Below the pieces are notes generated by a model. That model did not search any database. It was not told the origin of the DNA and worked only from the letters and a program-made list of their open reading frames with translations. Below are positions 21,037 through 28,649 of a stretch of DNA of 64,000 nt, piece after piece. The stretch covers positions 310,001-374,000 of the forward strand of contig CAWCUH010000016.1 of the NCBI GenBank assembly GCA_963798655.1, read 5' to 3'. The number at the start of each line of letters is the position of its first letter. The first letter of the stretch is position 1. The DNA is from CAVSMC01 sp963798655. Its GTDB lineage: Bacteria; Pseudomonadota; Gammaproteobacteria; Burkholderiales; Casimicrobiaceae. A program made the translations under genes and the position numbers.

Positions 21037-21112
21037 GGGTGCTTAGCTCAGCCGGTAGAGCGTCGCCCTTACAAGGCGAATGTCGGGAGTTCGATCCTCT
21101 CAGCACCCACCA
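21037..21112 (+). tRNA. tRNA-Val (UAC anticodon)
   Basis: This is a 76-base tRNA with acceptor stem GGGTGCT/AGCACCC, D-arm TAGCTCAGCCGGTAGAGC and anticodon loop CTTACAA (anticodon TAC). The T-arm is GGAGTTCGATCCTCT-like and the CCA is encoded. It lies 70 bp downstream of hupB. Confidence 0.97.
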
Positions 21113-21168
21113 CGTACCCGCGCCGGCAAGAACACGCAGTGGCAGTTGGATGCAGCGGACGGTTCACT

Positions 21169-21245
21169 GGAGTGGTAGTTCAGCTGGTTAGAATACCGGC
21201 CTGTCACGCCGGGGGTCGCGGGTTCGAGTCCCGTCCACTCCGCCA
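21169..21245 (+). tRNA. tRNA-Asp (GUC anticodon)
   Basis: This is a 77-base tRNA. The acceptor stem GGAGTGG pairs with CCACTCC, with discriminator G and encoded CCA. The anticodon loop CTGTCAC gives GTC. The T-arm contains GGGTTCGAGTCCC. It follows tRNA-Val by 56 bp and is probably co-transcribed with it. A clear terminator lies 10 bp downstream. Confidence 0.97.
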
Positions 21246-21254
21246 GCACCCGAG

Positions 21255-21279
21255 GGGCGAACGCGAGTTCGCCCTTTTT
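21255..21279 (+). terminator. Rho-independent terminator of the tRNA-Val/tRNA-Asp unit
   Basis: The stem GGGCGAAC (21255-21262) / GTTCGCCC (21267-21274) is perfect, has a GCGA (GNRA) tetraloop and is followed by five T residues. It separates the tRNA genes from ppiD. Confidence 0.9.
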
Positions 21280-21341
21280 GCAGCGCGCCGCCGCGGCCTG
21301 CCGGCGCCATCGTAGCCGGCCGCGTACAGGCGCACTTTCGC

Positions 21342-23246
21342 ATGTTCGATCTCGTCACCAAGTACAAGCGCGTCACGCAAGTCGTGCTGGCGCTGATCGC
21401 GCTGCCGTTCGCGTTCTTCGGCGTTGATTACTATTTTCGCAACGTCGACTCCACGGTCGAAGTGGCGAAGGTCGGCGGCGACAAGATCAGCCAGCAGCAG
21501 TTCACCGAGGCGCTGCGCGAGCAGCAGGACCGCATGCGCCAGGCGATGGGCAGCAACTTCGACCCGGCGTTCTTCGACAATCCCGAGGTGCGCTTCTCGA
21601 TCCTCGAGCAGCTGATCAACGAGCACCTGCTCGCCGAAAAGGCGCGCAGCGAGTCGTTCCGAGTGAGCGACGATCAGCTCGCGCAGTTCATCGCCGCGCT
21701 GCCGGTGTTCCAGCAGAACGGCCAGTTCTCGATCGATCGCTATCGCCAGCTGCTCGCGAGCCAGAACCTGTCGCAGCAGCAGTTCGAGGAGAAGCTGCGG
21801 CGCGACCTCGCGCTCGCTCCGCTGCAGGAGCCGGTCGCCATCGGCAACATCGTCGCCCGCACGAGCACCGAGCGCTATCTCGACCTGCTCGAGCAGAAGC
21901 GCGAGATTGCCGTCGCGACCGTCGATGCCGATCCGTTCGCGAAGGACGTGAAGATCGACGACGCCGCGGTGAAGTCGTTCTACGAGTCGAACCAGCAGGC
22001 GTTCCAGACGCCCGAGCAGGTGAAGTTCGAGTACGTCATGCTGACGCAGAATGCGCTGATGTCGACGATCACCGTCGATCCGGACGAGGTCAAGCACCAG
22101 TACGCATCGAACGCGAAGCAGTACGGTGCGGAAGAGCAGCGCACGGCCGCGCACATCCTGATTGCGGTGAAGCCCGATGCGAGCGACGCGGAAAAGGCCG
22201 CCGCGAAGAAGAAGGCGGACGACATCGCCGCGCAGGCGAAGGCGAATCCCGCGAAGTTCGCCGAGCTCGCGAAGCAATACTCGCAGGATCCCGGCTCTGC
22301 ACCGGAAGGCGGCGAGCTCGGGCCGCTGCCGCGCGGAAGCCTCGAGAAGTCGTTCGAGGATGTCGAGTGGGGTCTGAAGGTCGGCGACGTCGCCGGACCG
22401 GTGCTCACGGATTTCGGCTGGCACGTGATCAAGCTGGTATCCATCACGCCCGCGAAGATGCGGCCGTTCGACGAAGTGAAGACGCAGATCGAGACCGATC
22501 TCAAGCGGCAGAAGGCGACGCAGAAGTTTGCGAGCGCCGCCGATCAGCTGCAGAACCTGATCTACGAGCAGGCCGACTCGCTGCAGCCCGCCGCGAAGGC
22601 GCTCAACCTGCCGCTGCAAACCTCGCAGCCGGTGACGCGCTCACAGGCGCAACAGATCGGTCTTGGCAGCGCGAAGTTCGCCGAAGCCGTGTTCAGTGCG
22701 GACGCGATTCAGAGCAAGCGCAACACCGACGCGATCGAGGTCGGGCCGAATTCGCTGATGGCAGCCCGTGTGATCGAGCACGAGCCGGCGGCGCCAAAGC
22801 CTTTCGACGAAGTGAAGGACGAGATCCGTCGCCAGCTCGTGCATCGGGCGGCGTCGGAAATGGCGCAGAAGGCGGGCCGCGACAAGCTCGCGCAGCTCGC
22901 AGCCGGCGCCAACGACAAGGCGGTCGGCATCACCTTCGCGCCGCCGGTTGCGCTGCTGCGCTCGCAGGCGCAGCCCGGCTTTCCGCCGGACGCGCTCACC
23001 CGCATCTTCCAGCTCGATCCGGGCAAGATTCCGCAATACACGGGACTGCCGAATGAGCGCGGCGGCTTCTCGATCTACAAGCTGACGAAGGTCATCGATC
23101 CGCCGGCGCCCGACGACGCGAAGATCGCTCAGGCGAAATCACGCATCGGCGACCAGCTCGGGCGCGAGCTGTTCACCGCTTATGTCGGGGCGCTGAAGGC
23201 GAAGACCGACGTGAAGATCAACCAGGCGAACCTCGAGAAAAAGTGA
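21342..23246 (+). CDS. ppiD: Periplasmic folding chaperone PpiD (SurA N-domain and parvulin)
   Basis: This is an inner-membrane-anchored periplasmic chaperone near the Sec translocon. The 634-residue protein has a single N-terminal transmembrane segment (VLALIALPFAFFGVDYYF), a SurA-like N domain and a parvulin domain near residues 260-370. The parvulin domain shows AAHILIAVKPDAS, AKQYSQDPGSAPEGGELGPL and GWHVIKLVSI. A long C-terminal chaperone region follows. Length and order match betaproteobacterial PpiD. Confidence 0.94.
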   Translation: MFDLVTKYKRVTQVVLALIALPFAFFGVDYYFRNVDSTVEVAKVGGDKISQQQFTEALREQQDRMRQAMGSNFDPAFFDNPEVRFSILEQLINEHLLAEKARSESFRVSDDQLAQFIAALPVFQQNGQFSIDRYRQLLASQNLSQQQFEEKLRRDLALAPLQEPVAIGNIVARTSTERYLDLLEQKREIAVATVDADPFAKDVKIDDAAVKSFYESNQQAFQTPEQVKFEYVMLTQNALMSTITVDPDEVKHQYASNAKQYGAEEQRTAAHILIAVKPDASDAEKAAAKKKADDIAAQAKANPAKFAELAKQYSQDPGSAPEGGELGPLPRGSLEKSFEDVEWGLKVGDVAGPVLTDFGWHVIKLVSITPAKMRPFDEVKTQIETDLKRQKATQKFASAADQLQNLIYEQADSLQPAAKALNLPLQTSQPVTRSQAQQIGLGSAKFAEAVFSADAIQSKRNTDAIEVGPNSLMAARVIEHEPAAPKPFDEVKDEIRRQLVHRAASEMAQKAGRDKLAQLAAGANDKAVGITFAPPVALLRSQAQPGFPPDALTRIFQLDPGKIPQYTGLPNERGGFSIYKLTKVIDPPAPDDAKIAQAKSRIGDQLGRELFTAYVGALKAKTDVKINQANLEKK

Positions 23247-23335
23247 CGCTTCGGCCGCGAGGCCAACGGTCATCCCGAGCACGGGGCGAGGGAACTGCCT
23301 TTCGCCGACGTCAACGCTTCGCGCGAGACAAAGCA

Positions 23336-23363
23336 AAACGGCCGCGTCGTGCGGCCGTTTCTG
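23336..23363. terminator. Bidirectional terminator between ppiD and the DUF4124 gene
   Basis: The stem AAACGGCCGC (23336-23345) / GCGGCCGTTT (23351-23360) is perfect over 10 bp with a five-base loop. A-rich and T-containing flanks on both sides allow it to end transcription from both convergent genes. Confidence 0.85.
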
Positions 23364-23379
23364 TCTTCGTGACGTCGAC

Positions 23380-23850
23380 TTACGCGGCCGGGCAACCGTA
23401 CTCGCGCACGAGGCCGTCGATGCGCTGCAGCTCCTTCGCCTTGGCGGCATCGTCATAGAAGACGCGCTCGCCCTTGTCGTTGAAACGGAACACGTTCTCG
23501 CCCGACGTCAGCAGCCGCGACTGCCCGCGCAGCTGCGCGCACGAGTCGGCGCGCTTTTCCGAATCGGTCTTCGATTTTTCCGCCTTGCTCGCGCTGTCCG
23601 CGCGATCCGTCTGCCGTTTCTTGAAGTCCGCCTCCTTGGCGGCCATTTCCTTCACCGCGTTCGGATTCGACGGCGGCGGCGGCGCCTTGAGCACTTCGGC
23701 GGTGGCGGGCGAGCCCGCCGGCGGAGGCTGATCCGAGTACACGATGCGGCCGTTGGCGTCGGTCCACTTGTAGAGCGCGGCCATTGCGCTGCCGCCGGTG
23801 GCGACGACGAGCGCGAGCGCCAACGCCGTGCGCGCGATTCGCATCGGCAT
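23380..23850 (-). CDS. DUF4124 domain periplasmic protein
   Basis: This is a secreted protein of about 156 residues and unknown function. The signal peptide (RTALALALVVATGGSAMA) is followed directly by ALYKWTDANGRIVYSDQPPP, the DUF4124 signature common in betaproteobacteria. A charged helical region (MAAKEADFKKRQTDRADSAS) and a C-terminal segment with two Cys (SCAQLRG, REYGCPA) follow. I chose the ATG at 23850. An ATG at 23880 would add ten residues before the signal peptide. Confidence 0.85.
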   Translation of the reverse strand: MPMRIARTALALALVVATGGSAMAALYKWTDANGRIVYSDQPPPAGSPATAEVLKAPPPPSNPNAVKEMAAKEADFKKRQTDRADSASKAEKSKTDSEKRADSCAQLRGQSRLLTSGENVFRFNDKGERVFYDDAAKAKELQRIDGLVREYGCPAA

Positions 23851-23970
23851 TGATGTGTGCTGGCCCACCGGCTTTGGCATTTCCGTTGGCGCTGCTGCAA
23901 AAATATGACGTTGGCAAGGTAATCCAAGTTGTCGCCGGCGTCAAACCGCGGCGGCGGCCGCCGCGCGCCG

Positions 23971-23999
23971 TTGGTCGGTCGGCACGACGCGGGTATAAT
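23971..23999 (+). promoter_or_regulatory. Predicted sigma-70 promoter of guaB
   Basis: TTGGTC (23971-23976), a 17-bp spacer and TATAAT (23994-23999, exact) precede guaB. The ribosome binding site AGGAGA is near 24013. The transcript leader is only about 20 nt, so no room exists for a riboswitch. Confidence 0.7.
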
Positions 24000-24025
24000 C
24001 GGTTTTTGCGTCAGGAGAAATTCCG

Positions 24026-25501
24026 ATGCGTGTCGTCCGCCGCGCCTTGACGTTCGACGATGTCCTCCTCGTTCCCGCGCATTCCCAGGTCGTTCCCCGC
24101 GACGTTTCGCTCGCGACAAGACTCACCCGCTCGATCACGCTGAACGTTCCGCTCGTGTCCGCCGCCATGGACACGGTCACCGACGCACGCCTTGCGATCG
24201 CGATCGCGCAGGAAGGCGGCCTCGGTATCGTCCACAAGAACATGCCGGCGGCCAAGCAGGCCGCCGAGGTCGCGAAGGTCAAGCGCTTCGAGTCCGGCGT
24301 CGTCAAGGAGCCGCTGACGATTCCGCCGACGATGAGCGTGCGCGACGTCCTCGCATTGAAGCAGCAGCACAAGTTCTCCGGGCTTCCGGTCGTCGACGGG
24401 CGCAAGCTCGTCGGCATCGTCACCAACCGCGACCTTCGCTTCGAGACGAACCTCGACCAGCCGGTGGCGAACATCATGACGAAGAGCGATCGGCTGGTGA
24501 CCGTACCGGAGGGCACCGACCTCGATCACGCGAAGGCGCTGATGCACCAGCACCGCCTCGAGCGCGTGCTGGTCGTGAACCGCGAGCGGGAATTGCGCGG
24601 CCTGATCACCGTCAAGGACATCCTCAAGTCGACCGAGCATCCGAATGCGTCGAAGGACGACCTCGGACGGCTGCGCGCCGGCGCCGCCGTCGGCGTCGCG
24701 CCGGACAACGAAGCGCGCGTCGAGGCGCTCGTCGCCGCCGGTGTCGACGTGATCGTCGTCGATACCGCGCACGGGCACTCGCAGAGCGTGCTCGATCGCG
24801 TCGCGTGGGTGAAGAAGCGTTACCCGAACGTGCAGGTGATCGGCGGCAACATCGCAACGGCGTCGGGCGCACAGGCGCTCGTCGACGCCGGCGCCGACGC
24901 GGTGAAGGTCGGCATCGGTCCTGGCTCGATCTGCACGACGCGCATCGTCGCCGGCGTCGGCGTGCCGCAGATCACCGCCATCCAGTCATCGCTCGAAGGC
25001 GCGGCCAAGGCGGGCGTGCCGGTGATCGCCGACGGCGGCGTACGTTATTCGGGCGACATCGCCAAGGCGATCGCCGCCGGCGCCTCCGCCGTGATGCTCG
25101 GCAGCCTCTTCGCCGGCACGGACGAGTCGCCGGGCGACATCGAGCTCTACCAGGGCCGCTCGTACAAGGGCTATCGCGGCATGGGCTCGCTCGGCGCGAT
25201 GCAGCAGGGAAGCTCCGATCGCTACTTCCAGGAGCTCGAGGCGGAGGATCCGATCGCCGCTGCCGAGAAGCTCGTGCCGGAGGGCATCGAAGGCCGCGTT
25301 CCGTACAAGGGCGCGCTCGTCAACGTGATCCACCAGCTGATGGGCGGTCTGCGCGCCGCCATGGGCTATTGCGGCTGCACGACCGTCGATGAGCTGAGAA
25401 CGCGTGCAGAATTCGTCGAGATCACCTCGGCCGGCATGCGCGAGTCGCACGTGCACGACGTGCAGATCGTGAAGGAAGCGCCGAACTACCGGGTCGAGTG
25501 A
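24026..25501 (+). CDS. guaB: Inosine-5'-monophosphate dehydrogenase
   Basis: This enzyme oxidises IMP to XMP, the first committed step to GMP. The 491-residue protein has an N-terminal catalytic half (LTFDDVLLVPAHSQV, SAAMDTVTDARLAIA), a CBS domain pair (about residues 95-205, with IVTNRDLRFE), the active-site Cys loop VGIGPGSICTTR and IADGGVRYSGDIAKAIAAGA. MGYCGCTTVDELR is near the C-terminus. It pairs functionally with guaA just downstream. A terminator lies between the two. Confidence 0.98.
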   Translation: MRVVRRALTFDDVLLVPAHSQVVPRDVSLATRLTRSITLNVPLVSAAMDTVTDARLAIAIAQEGGLGIVHKNMPAAKQAAEVAKVKRFESGVVKEPLTIPPTMSVRDVLALKQQHKFSGLPVVDGRKLVGIVTNRDLRFETNLDQPVANIMTKSDRLVTVPEGTDLDHAKALMHQHRLERVLVVNRERELRGLITVKDILKSTEHPNASKDDLGRLRAGAAVGVAPDNEARVEALVAAGVDVIVVDTAHGHSQSVLDRVAWVKKRYPNVQVIGGNIATASGAQALVDAGADAVKVGIGPGSICTTRIVAGVGVPQITAIQSSLEGAAKAGVPVIADGGVRYSGDIAKAIAAGASAVMLGSLFAGTDESPGDIELYQGRSYKGYRGMGSLGAMQQGSSDRYFQELEAEDPIAAAEKLVPEGIEGRVPYKGALVNVIHQLMGGLRAAMGYCGCTTVDELRTRAEFVEITSAGMRESHVHDVQIVKEAPNYRVE

Positions 25502-25513
25502 GCCTCGACGGCG

Positions 25514-25536
25514 GGCCGGCGCAAGCCGGCCTTTTT
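25514..25536 (+). terminator. Rho-independent terminator between guaB and guaA
   Basis: The stem GGCCGGC (25514-25520) / GCCGGCC (25525-25531) has a GCAA tetraloop and is followed by TTTTT. It lies only about 20 bp before the guaA start, so guaA may depend on read-through or on a promoter close by. Confidence 0.85.
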
Positions 25537-25556
25537 GCATCGACATCGAAAGCGCA

Positions 25557-27149
25557 ATGGTCGCCCAGTCCCACTCGAAGATCCTGATCCTCGATTTCGG
25601 CGCGCAGTACACGCAGCTGATCGCGCGCCGATTGCGCGAGACGCACGTCTACTGCGAGATCCATCCCTACGACGTCGGCGACGATTTCGTGCGCGCGTTC
25701 GCGCCGCGCGGCATTGTGCTGTCCGGCGGCCCGGAAAGCGTCACCGCGGGCGACACGCCGCGCGCGCCGGACGTCGTGTGGACGCTCGGCGTGCCGGTGC
25801 TCGGCATCTGCTACGGCATGCAGACGATGGCGGCGCAGCTCGGCGGTACCGTCGAGGCGGGCCGCGTGCGCGAGTTCGGCTACGCCGAGGTGCGCGCACG
25901 CGGCCACTCGGCGTTGTTGCGCGACCTGCAGGATCGCGCGAACGCGCAGGGGCACGGCTTGCTCGACGTATGGATGAGCCATGGCGACAAGGTGAGCGTG
26001 GCGCCGCCGGGGTTCGCCGTCATCGCGGGCAACGCGGCGTGCGCGATCGCCGGCATCGCCGACGAGACGCGGCGCTTCTACGGCGTGCAGTTCCATCCCG
26101 AGGTGACGCAAACGAAGCAGGGTGCGGCGATTCTCGCGCGCTTCGCACACGACATCTGCGGCTGTCCGAGCGACTGGAACATGGTCGACTACGTGCCGGA
26201 GGCCGTCGCCGCGATCCGCGCGCAGGTTGGGCACGACGAAGTGATCCTCGGATTGTCGGGTGGCGTGGATTCCTCGGTTGCCGCCGCGCTGATCCACGAG
26301 GCGATCGGCAATCAGCTCACGTGCGTTTTCGTCGATCACGGTCTGCTGCGGCTGAACGAGGCCGAGCAGGTGATGGACACGTTCGCGACGCACCTCGGCG
26401 TGCGCGTGACCCACGTCGACGCGGGCGAGGAATTCCTTGCCGCGCTTCGCGGCGTATCCGATCCCGAGCAGAAGCGCAAGATCATCGGCGGACTCTTCGT
26501 CGACGTGTTCCAGCGCGAAGCAGCGAAACTGCGGCGCGCGAAGTGGCTCGCGCAGGGCACGATCTACCCGGACGTCGTCGAATCCGCCGGCGCCAAGACG
26601 AAGAAGGCGCACACGATCAAGTCGCATCACAACGTAGGCGGATTGCCGGAGCGGTTGCATCTGAAGCTGCTCGAGCCGCTGCGCGAGCTCTTCAAGGACG
26701 AGGTGCGCGAGCTCGGCCTTGCGCTCGGGCTGCCACGAGAGCTCGTCTACCGGCATCCGTTCCCCGGCCCGGGCCTCGGCGTACGCATCCTCGGCGAAGT
26801 GTCGCGCGAGCACGCGGATCTGCTGCGGCGCGCGGACGCGATTTTCATCGACGAGTTGCGCGTGGCTCGCGACGGCGAGGGCCGCAGCTGGTACGACGCG
26901 ACCGCGCAGGCGTTCGCCGTGTTCCTGCCGGTGCGAAGCGTCGGCGTGATGGGCGACGGGCGGACGTACGAGCACGTCGTCGCATTGCGTGCGGTTCAGA
27001 CGACGGATTTCATGACGGCGCACTGGGCGCCGCTGCCGCACGAGCTGCTCGCAAGGGTGTCGAGCCGCATCATCAACGAAGTGCGCGGCATCAATCGCGT
27101 CACGTACGACATCTCGAGCAAGCCGCCGGCGACGATTGAATGGGAATGA
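25557..27149 (+). CDS. guaA: GMP synthase (glutamine-hydrolysing)
   Basis: This enzyme aminates XMP to GMP using glutamine and ATP. The 530-residue protein has an N-terminal class I glutaminase domain (nucleophile in LGICYGMQTMAAQLGG, catalytic His in YGVQFHPEVTQT), an ATP-pyrophosphatase domain (LSGGVDSSVAAALI) and a C-terminal dimerisation domain ending VTYDISSKPPATIEWE. The length and motifs are intact. A tandem repeat begins immediately after the stop. Confidence 0.98.
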   Translation: MVAQSHSKILILDFGAQYTQLIARRLRETHVYCEIHPYDVGDDFVRAFAPRGIVLSGGPESVTAGDTPRAPDVVWTLGVPVLGICYGMQTMAAQLGGTVEAGRVREFGYAEVRARGHSALLRDLQDRANAQGHGLLDVWMSHGDKVSVAPPGFAVIAGNAACAIAGIADETRRFYGVQFHPEVTQTKQGAAILARFAHDICGCPSDWNMVDYVPEAVAAIRAQVGHDEVILGLSGGVDSSVAAALIHEAIGNQLTCVFVDHGLLRLNEAEQVMDTFATHLGVRVTHVDAGEEFLAALRGVSDPEQKRKIIGGLFVDVFQREAAKLRRAKWLAQGTIYPDVVESAGAKTKKAHTIKSHHNVGGLPERLHLKLLEPLRELFKDEVRELGLALGLPRELVYRHPFPGPGLGVRILGEVSREHADLLRRADAIFIDELRVARDGEGRSWYDATAQAFAVFLPVRSVGVMGDGRTYEHVVALRAVQTTDFMTAHWAPLPHELLARVSSRIINEVRGINRVTYDISSKPPATIEWE

Positions 27150-27150
27150 G

Positions 27151-27540
27151 GCCGTGAGCGGCGAGCAGGGGCCCCGCGCGCGCAGCGCGAAGGGGATGCG
27201 AGCGAACGCGAATCGGCCTCGGCGGCCGACGGCTCGATGCACCGATGAAGAGCACCGGATCGGAGGCCGCGCCGTGAGCGGCGAGCAGGGGCCCCGCGCG
27301 CGCAGCGCGAAGGGGATGCGAGCGAACGCGAATCGGCCTCGGCGGCCGACGCTTCGATGCACCGATGAAGAGCACCGGATCGGAGGCTGCGCCGTGAGCG
27401 GCGAGCAGGGGCCCCCGCGCGCGCAGCGCGAAGGGGATGCGAGCGAACGCGAATCGGCCTCGGCGGCCGACGGCTCGATGCACCGATGAAGAGCACCGGA
27501 TCGGAGGCTGCGCCGTGAGCGGCGAGCAGGGGCCCCGCGC
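27151..27540. repeat. 120-bp tandem repeat array (3.25 copies)
   Basis: Units start at 27151, 27271, 27391 and 27512 with GCCGTGAGCGGCGAGCAGGG. The period is 120, 120 and 121 bp (one extra C in unit 3). Units differ at only a few positions (for example GGCTCG/GCTTCG, GGCCGC/GGCTGC), so duplication looks recent. The fourth copy stops after about 29 bp. Each full unit holds a palindromic GGGGCCCC and a CGGCC-TCGGC-GGCCG hairpin. The array fills the gap between guaA and the truncated acetyltransferase. Reading frames through it are artefacts of a period divisible by three. Confidence 0.95.
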
Positions 27541-27576
27541 GGGTAGCGCGACGCATGCGGCGAGCGAGAGGCCGGG

Positions 27577-27828
27577 ATGATCGACGGCGTCACCATCCGC
27601 TCGCTGTTGGCGTCACAGATCGCCGCGCGCGCGAGCGGACGACCGCTGCTCGTGCTCGATACGCGCACCGGCAGCGACGCCGACCGGCTCTATCGCAGCC
27701 TCGGCTGGATCGCCGTTGGTACGATTCCGGACTACGCCGCTGACCCGGACGGCACGCTCGCGCCGTGCACGTTCTTCTACAAGCGGTTATCGACCGCTGC
27801 AGGTCGCAAAGGAACGAGCGATGGCTGA
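27577..27828 (+). pseudogene. Remnant of a GNAT acetyltransferase (C-terminal part)
   Basis: An 83-codon frame encodes only the C-terminal half of a GNAT enzyme. PLLVLDTRTGSDADRLYRSL, GWIAVGTIPDYAADPDGT and the terminal CTFFYKRL are typical of the last two strands and helix of this family. The N-terminal strands and the acetyl-CoA-binding loop are missing, and the sequence upstream is repeat DNA, not coding. It may still be translated from the ATG at 27577, but it cannot form a complete GNAT fold. I read it as truncated by the repeat array or an associated deletion. Confidence 0.7.
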
Positions 27829-28195
27829 TGGATCGGCGCAACGGCGTCGCCGCCCCGAGCGGCTGGCGCCCCGCGCGCTGTTCTACTCGCGGCTCGCCCG
27901 CGCGGCCGGCGTTTCGCTCGCGCTCATCGTCGCTACGCTCGCGATCGGAACGCTCGGCTACGTCGAGATCGCTCATCTCGAGCCCATCGACGCGTTCCAT
28001 CTCGCATCGCTGCTGATGTCGGGCATGGGACCGGTCGGCGACATCGACAAGTTCTCCAACGCCGCCAAGCTCTTCGACAGCTTCTACGCGTTATTCTGCG
28101 GCATCGTGCTGCTGGCGTCGGTCGGTGTCGCGCTGGCGCCGATCGTCCACCGTATCCTGCATCGCTTTCGCATCGAGGATACGAGTGACCGATGA
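27821..28195 (+). CDS. Two-helix membrane protein resembling a degenerate ion-channel pore module
   Basis: A 124-residue protein starts at the ATG at 27821 (AAAGGA ribosome site), overlapping the GNAT remnant by 8 bp. It has a basic N-terminus, transmembrane helix 1 (about 27-48), a re-entrant-like segment with LLMSGMGPVGD (65-74), transmembrane helix 2 (about 84-107) and a basic amphipathic tail (IVHRILHRFRIED). The layout mirrors two-TM potassium channels, but the TVGYGD filter is replaced by SGMGPVGD. The function is unknown. The next gene, tadA, overlaps its 3' end. Confidence 0.75.
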   Translation: MADGSAQRRRRPERLAPRALFYSRLARAAGVSLALIVATLAIGTLGYVEIAHLEPIDAFHLASLLMSGMGPVGDIDKFSNAAKLFDSFYALFCGIVLLASVGVALAPIVHRILHRFRIEDTSDR

Positions 28196-28649
28196 AGAGC
28201 TGATCGGCGAGGCACTCGTGCTCGCGCACGCCGCGGCCGCGCGCGGCGAAGTGCCGGTCGGCGCGGTCGTCGTCTGCGGCGATGCGATCGTCGGGCGCGG
28301 CGGCAACGCGCCGATCGCGCACAACGATCCGACCGCGCATGCCGAGATCACGGCGCTGCGCGAGGCCGCGCGCTCTCTCGGCAACTATCGTCTGCCCGGC
28401 TGCTCGCTGTTCGTGACGCTCGAGCCCTGCGCGATGTGCGCCGGTGCCATGATGCACGCACGCATCGCGCGTCTGGTCTTCGGCGCGCGCGATGGCAAGA
28501 GCGGCGCCTGCGGCTCGGTCGTCGACCTGTTCGCCGAGCCTCGGATCAACCATCACACGAGCGTGCGTGGCGACGTGCGCGCCGACGAATGCGCGGCGCT
28601 GCTGTCGGTTTTCTTCGCCGGGCGGCGCACGCGCGTCGCGCCGCGCTGA
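28185..28649 (+). CDS. tadA: tRNA adenosine(34) deaminase TadA
   Basis: TadA deaminates A34 to inosine in tRNA-Arg(ACG). The 154-residue protein shows the zinc site His in PTAHAEITAL (with the catalytic Glu) and both Cys in LEPCAMCAGAMMHARI, then RLVFGARDGKSGACGS. The start is the GTG at 28185 (VTDEELIGEAL), overlapping the upstream membrane-protein gene by 11 bp. Its stop shares one base with the ldcA start. Confidence 0.96.
   Translation: MTDEELIGEALVLAHAAAARGEVPVGAVVVCGDAIVGRGGNAPIAHNDPTAHAEITALREAARSLGNYRLPGCSLFVTLEPCAMCAGAMMHARIARLVFGARDGKSGACGSVVDLFAEPRINHHTSVRGDVRADECAALLSVFFAGRRTRVAPR

Noticed and set aside
24000..24025. Purine or other riboswitch before guaB
   Set aside because: The leader after the predicted promoter is only about 20 nt, too short for an aptamer.
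27136..27489. A 117-residue plus-strand frame and several minus-strand frames running through the tandem repeats
   Set aside because: They are open only because the 120-bp period is a multiple of three. The one-base indel in unit 3 shifts them, they lack a ribosome site, and the sequence is highly biased.
27151..27540. Possible CRISPR array
   Set aside because: Whole 120-bp units are tandem with no unique spacers, and there are no cas genes nearby.
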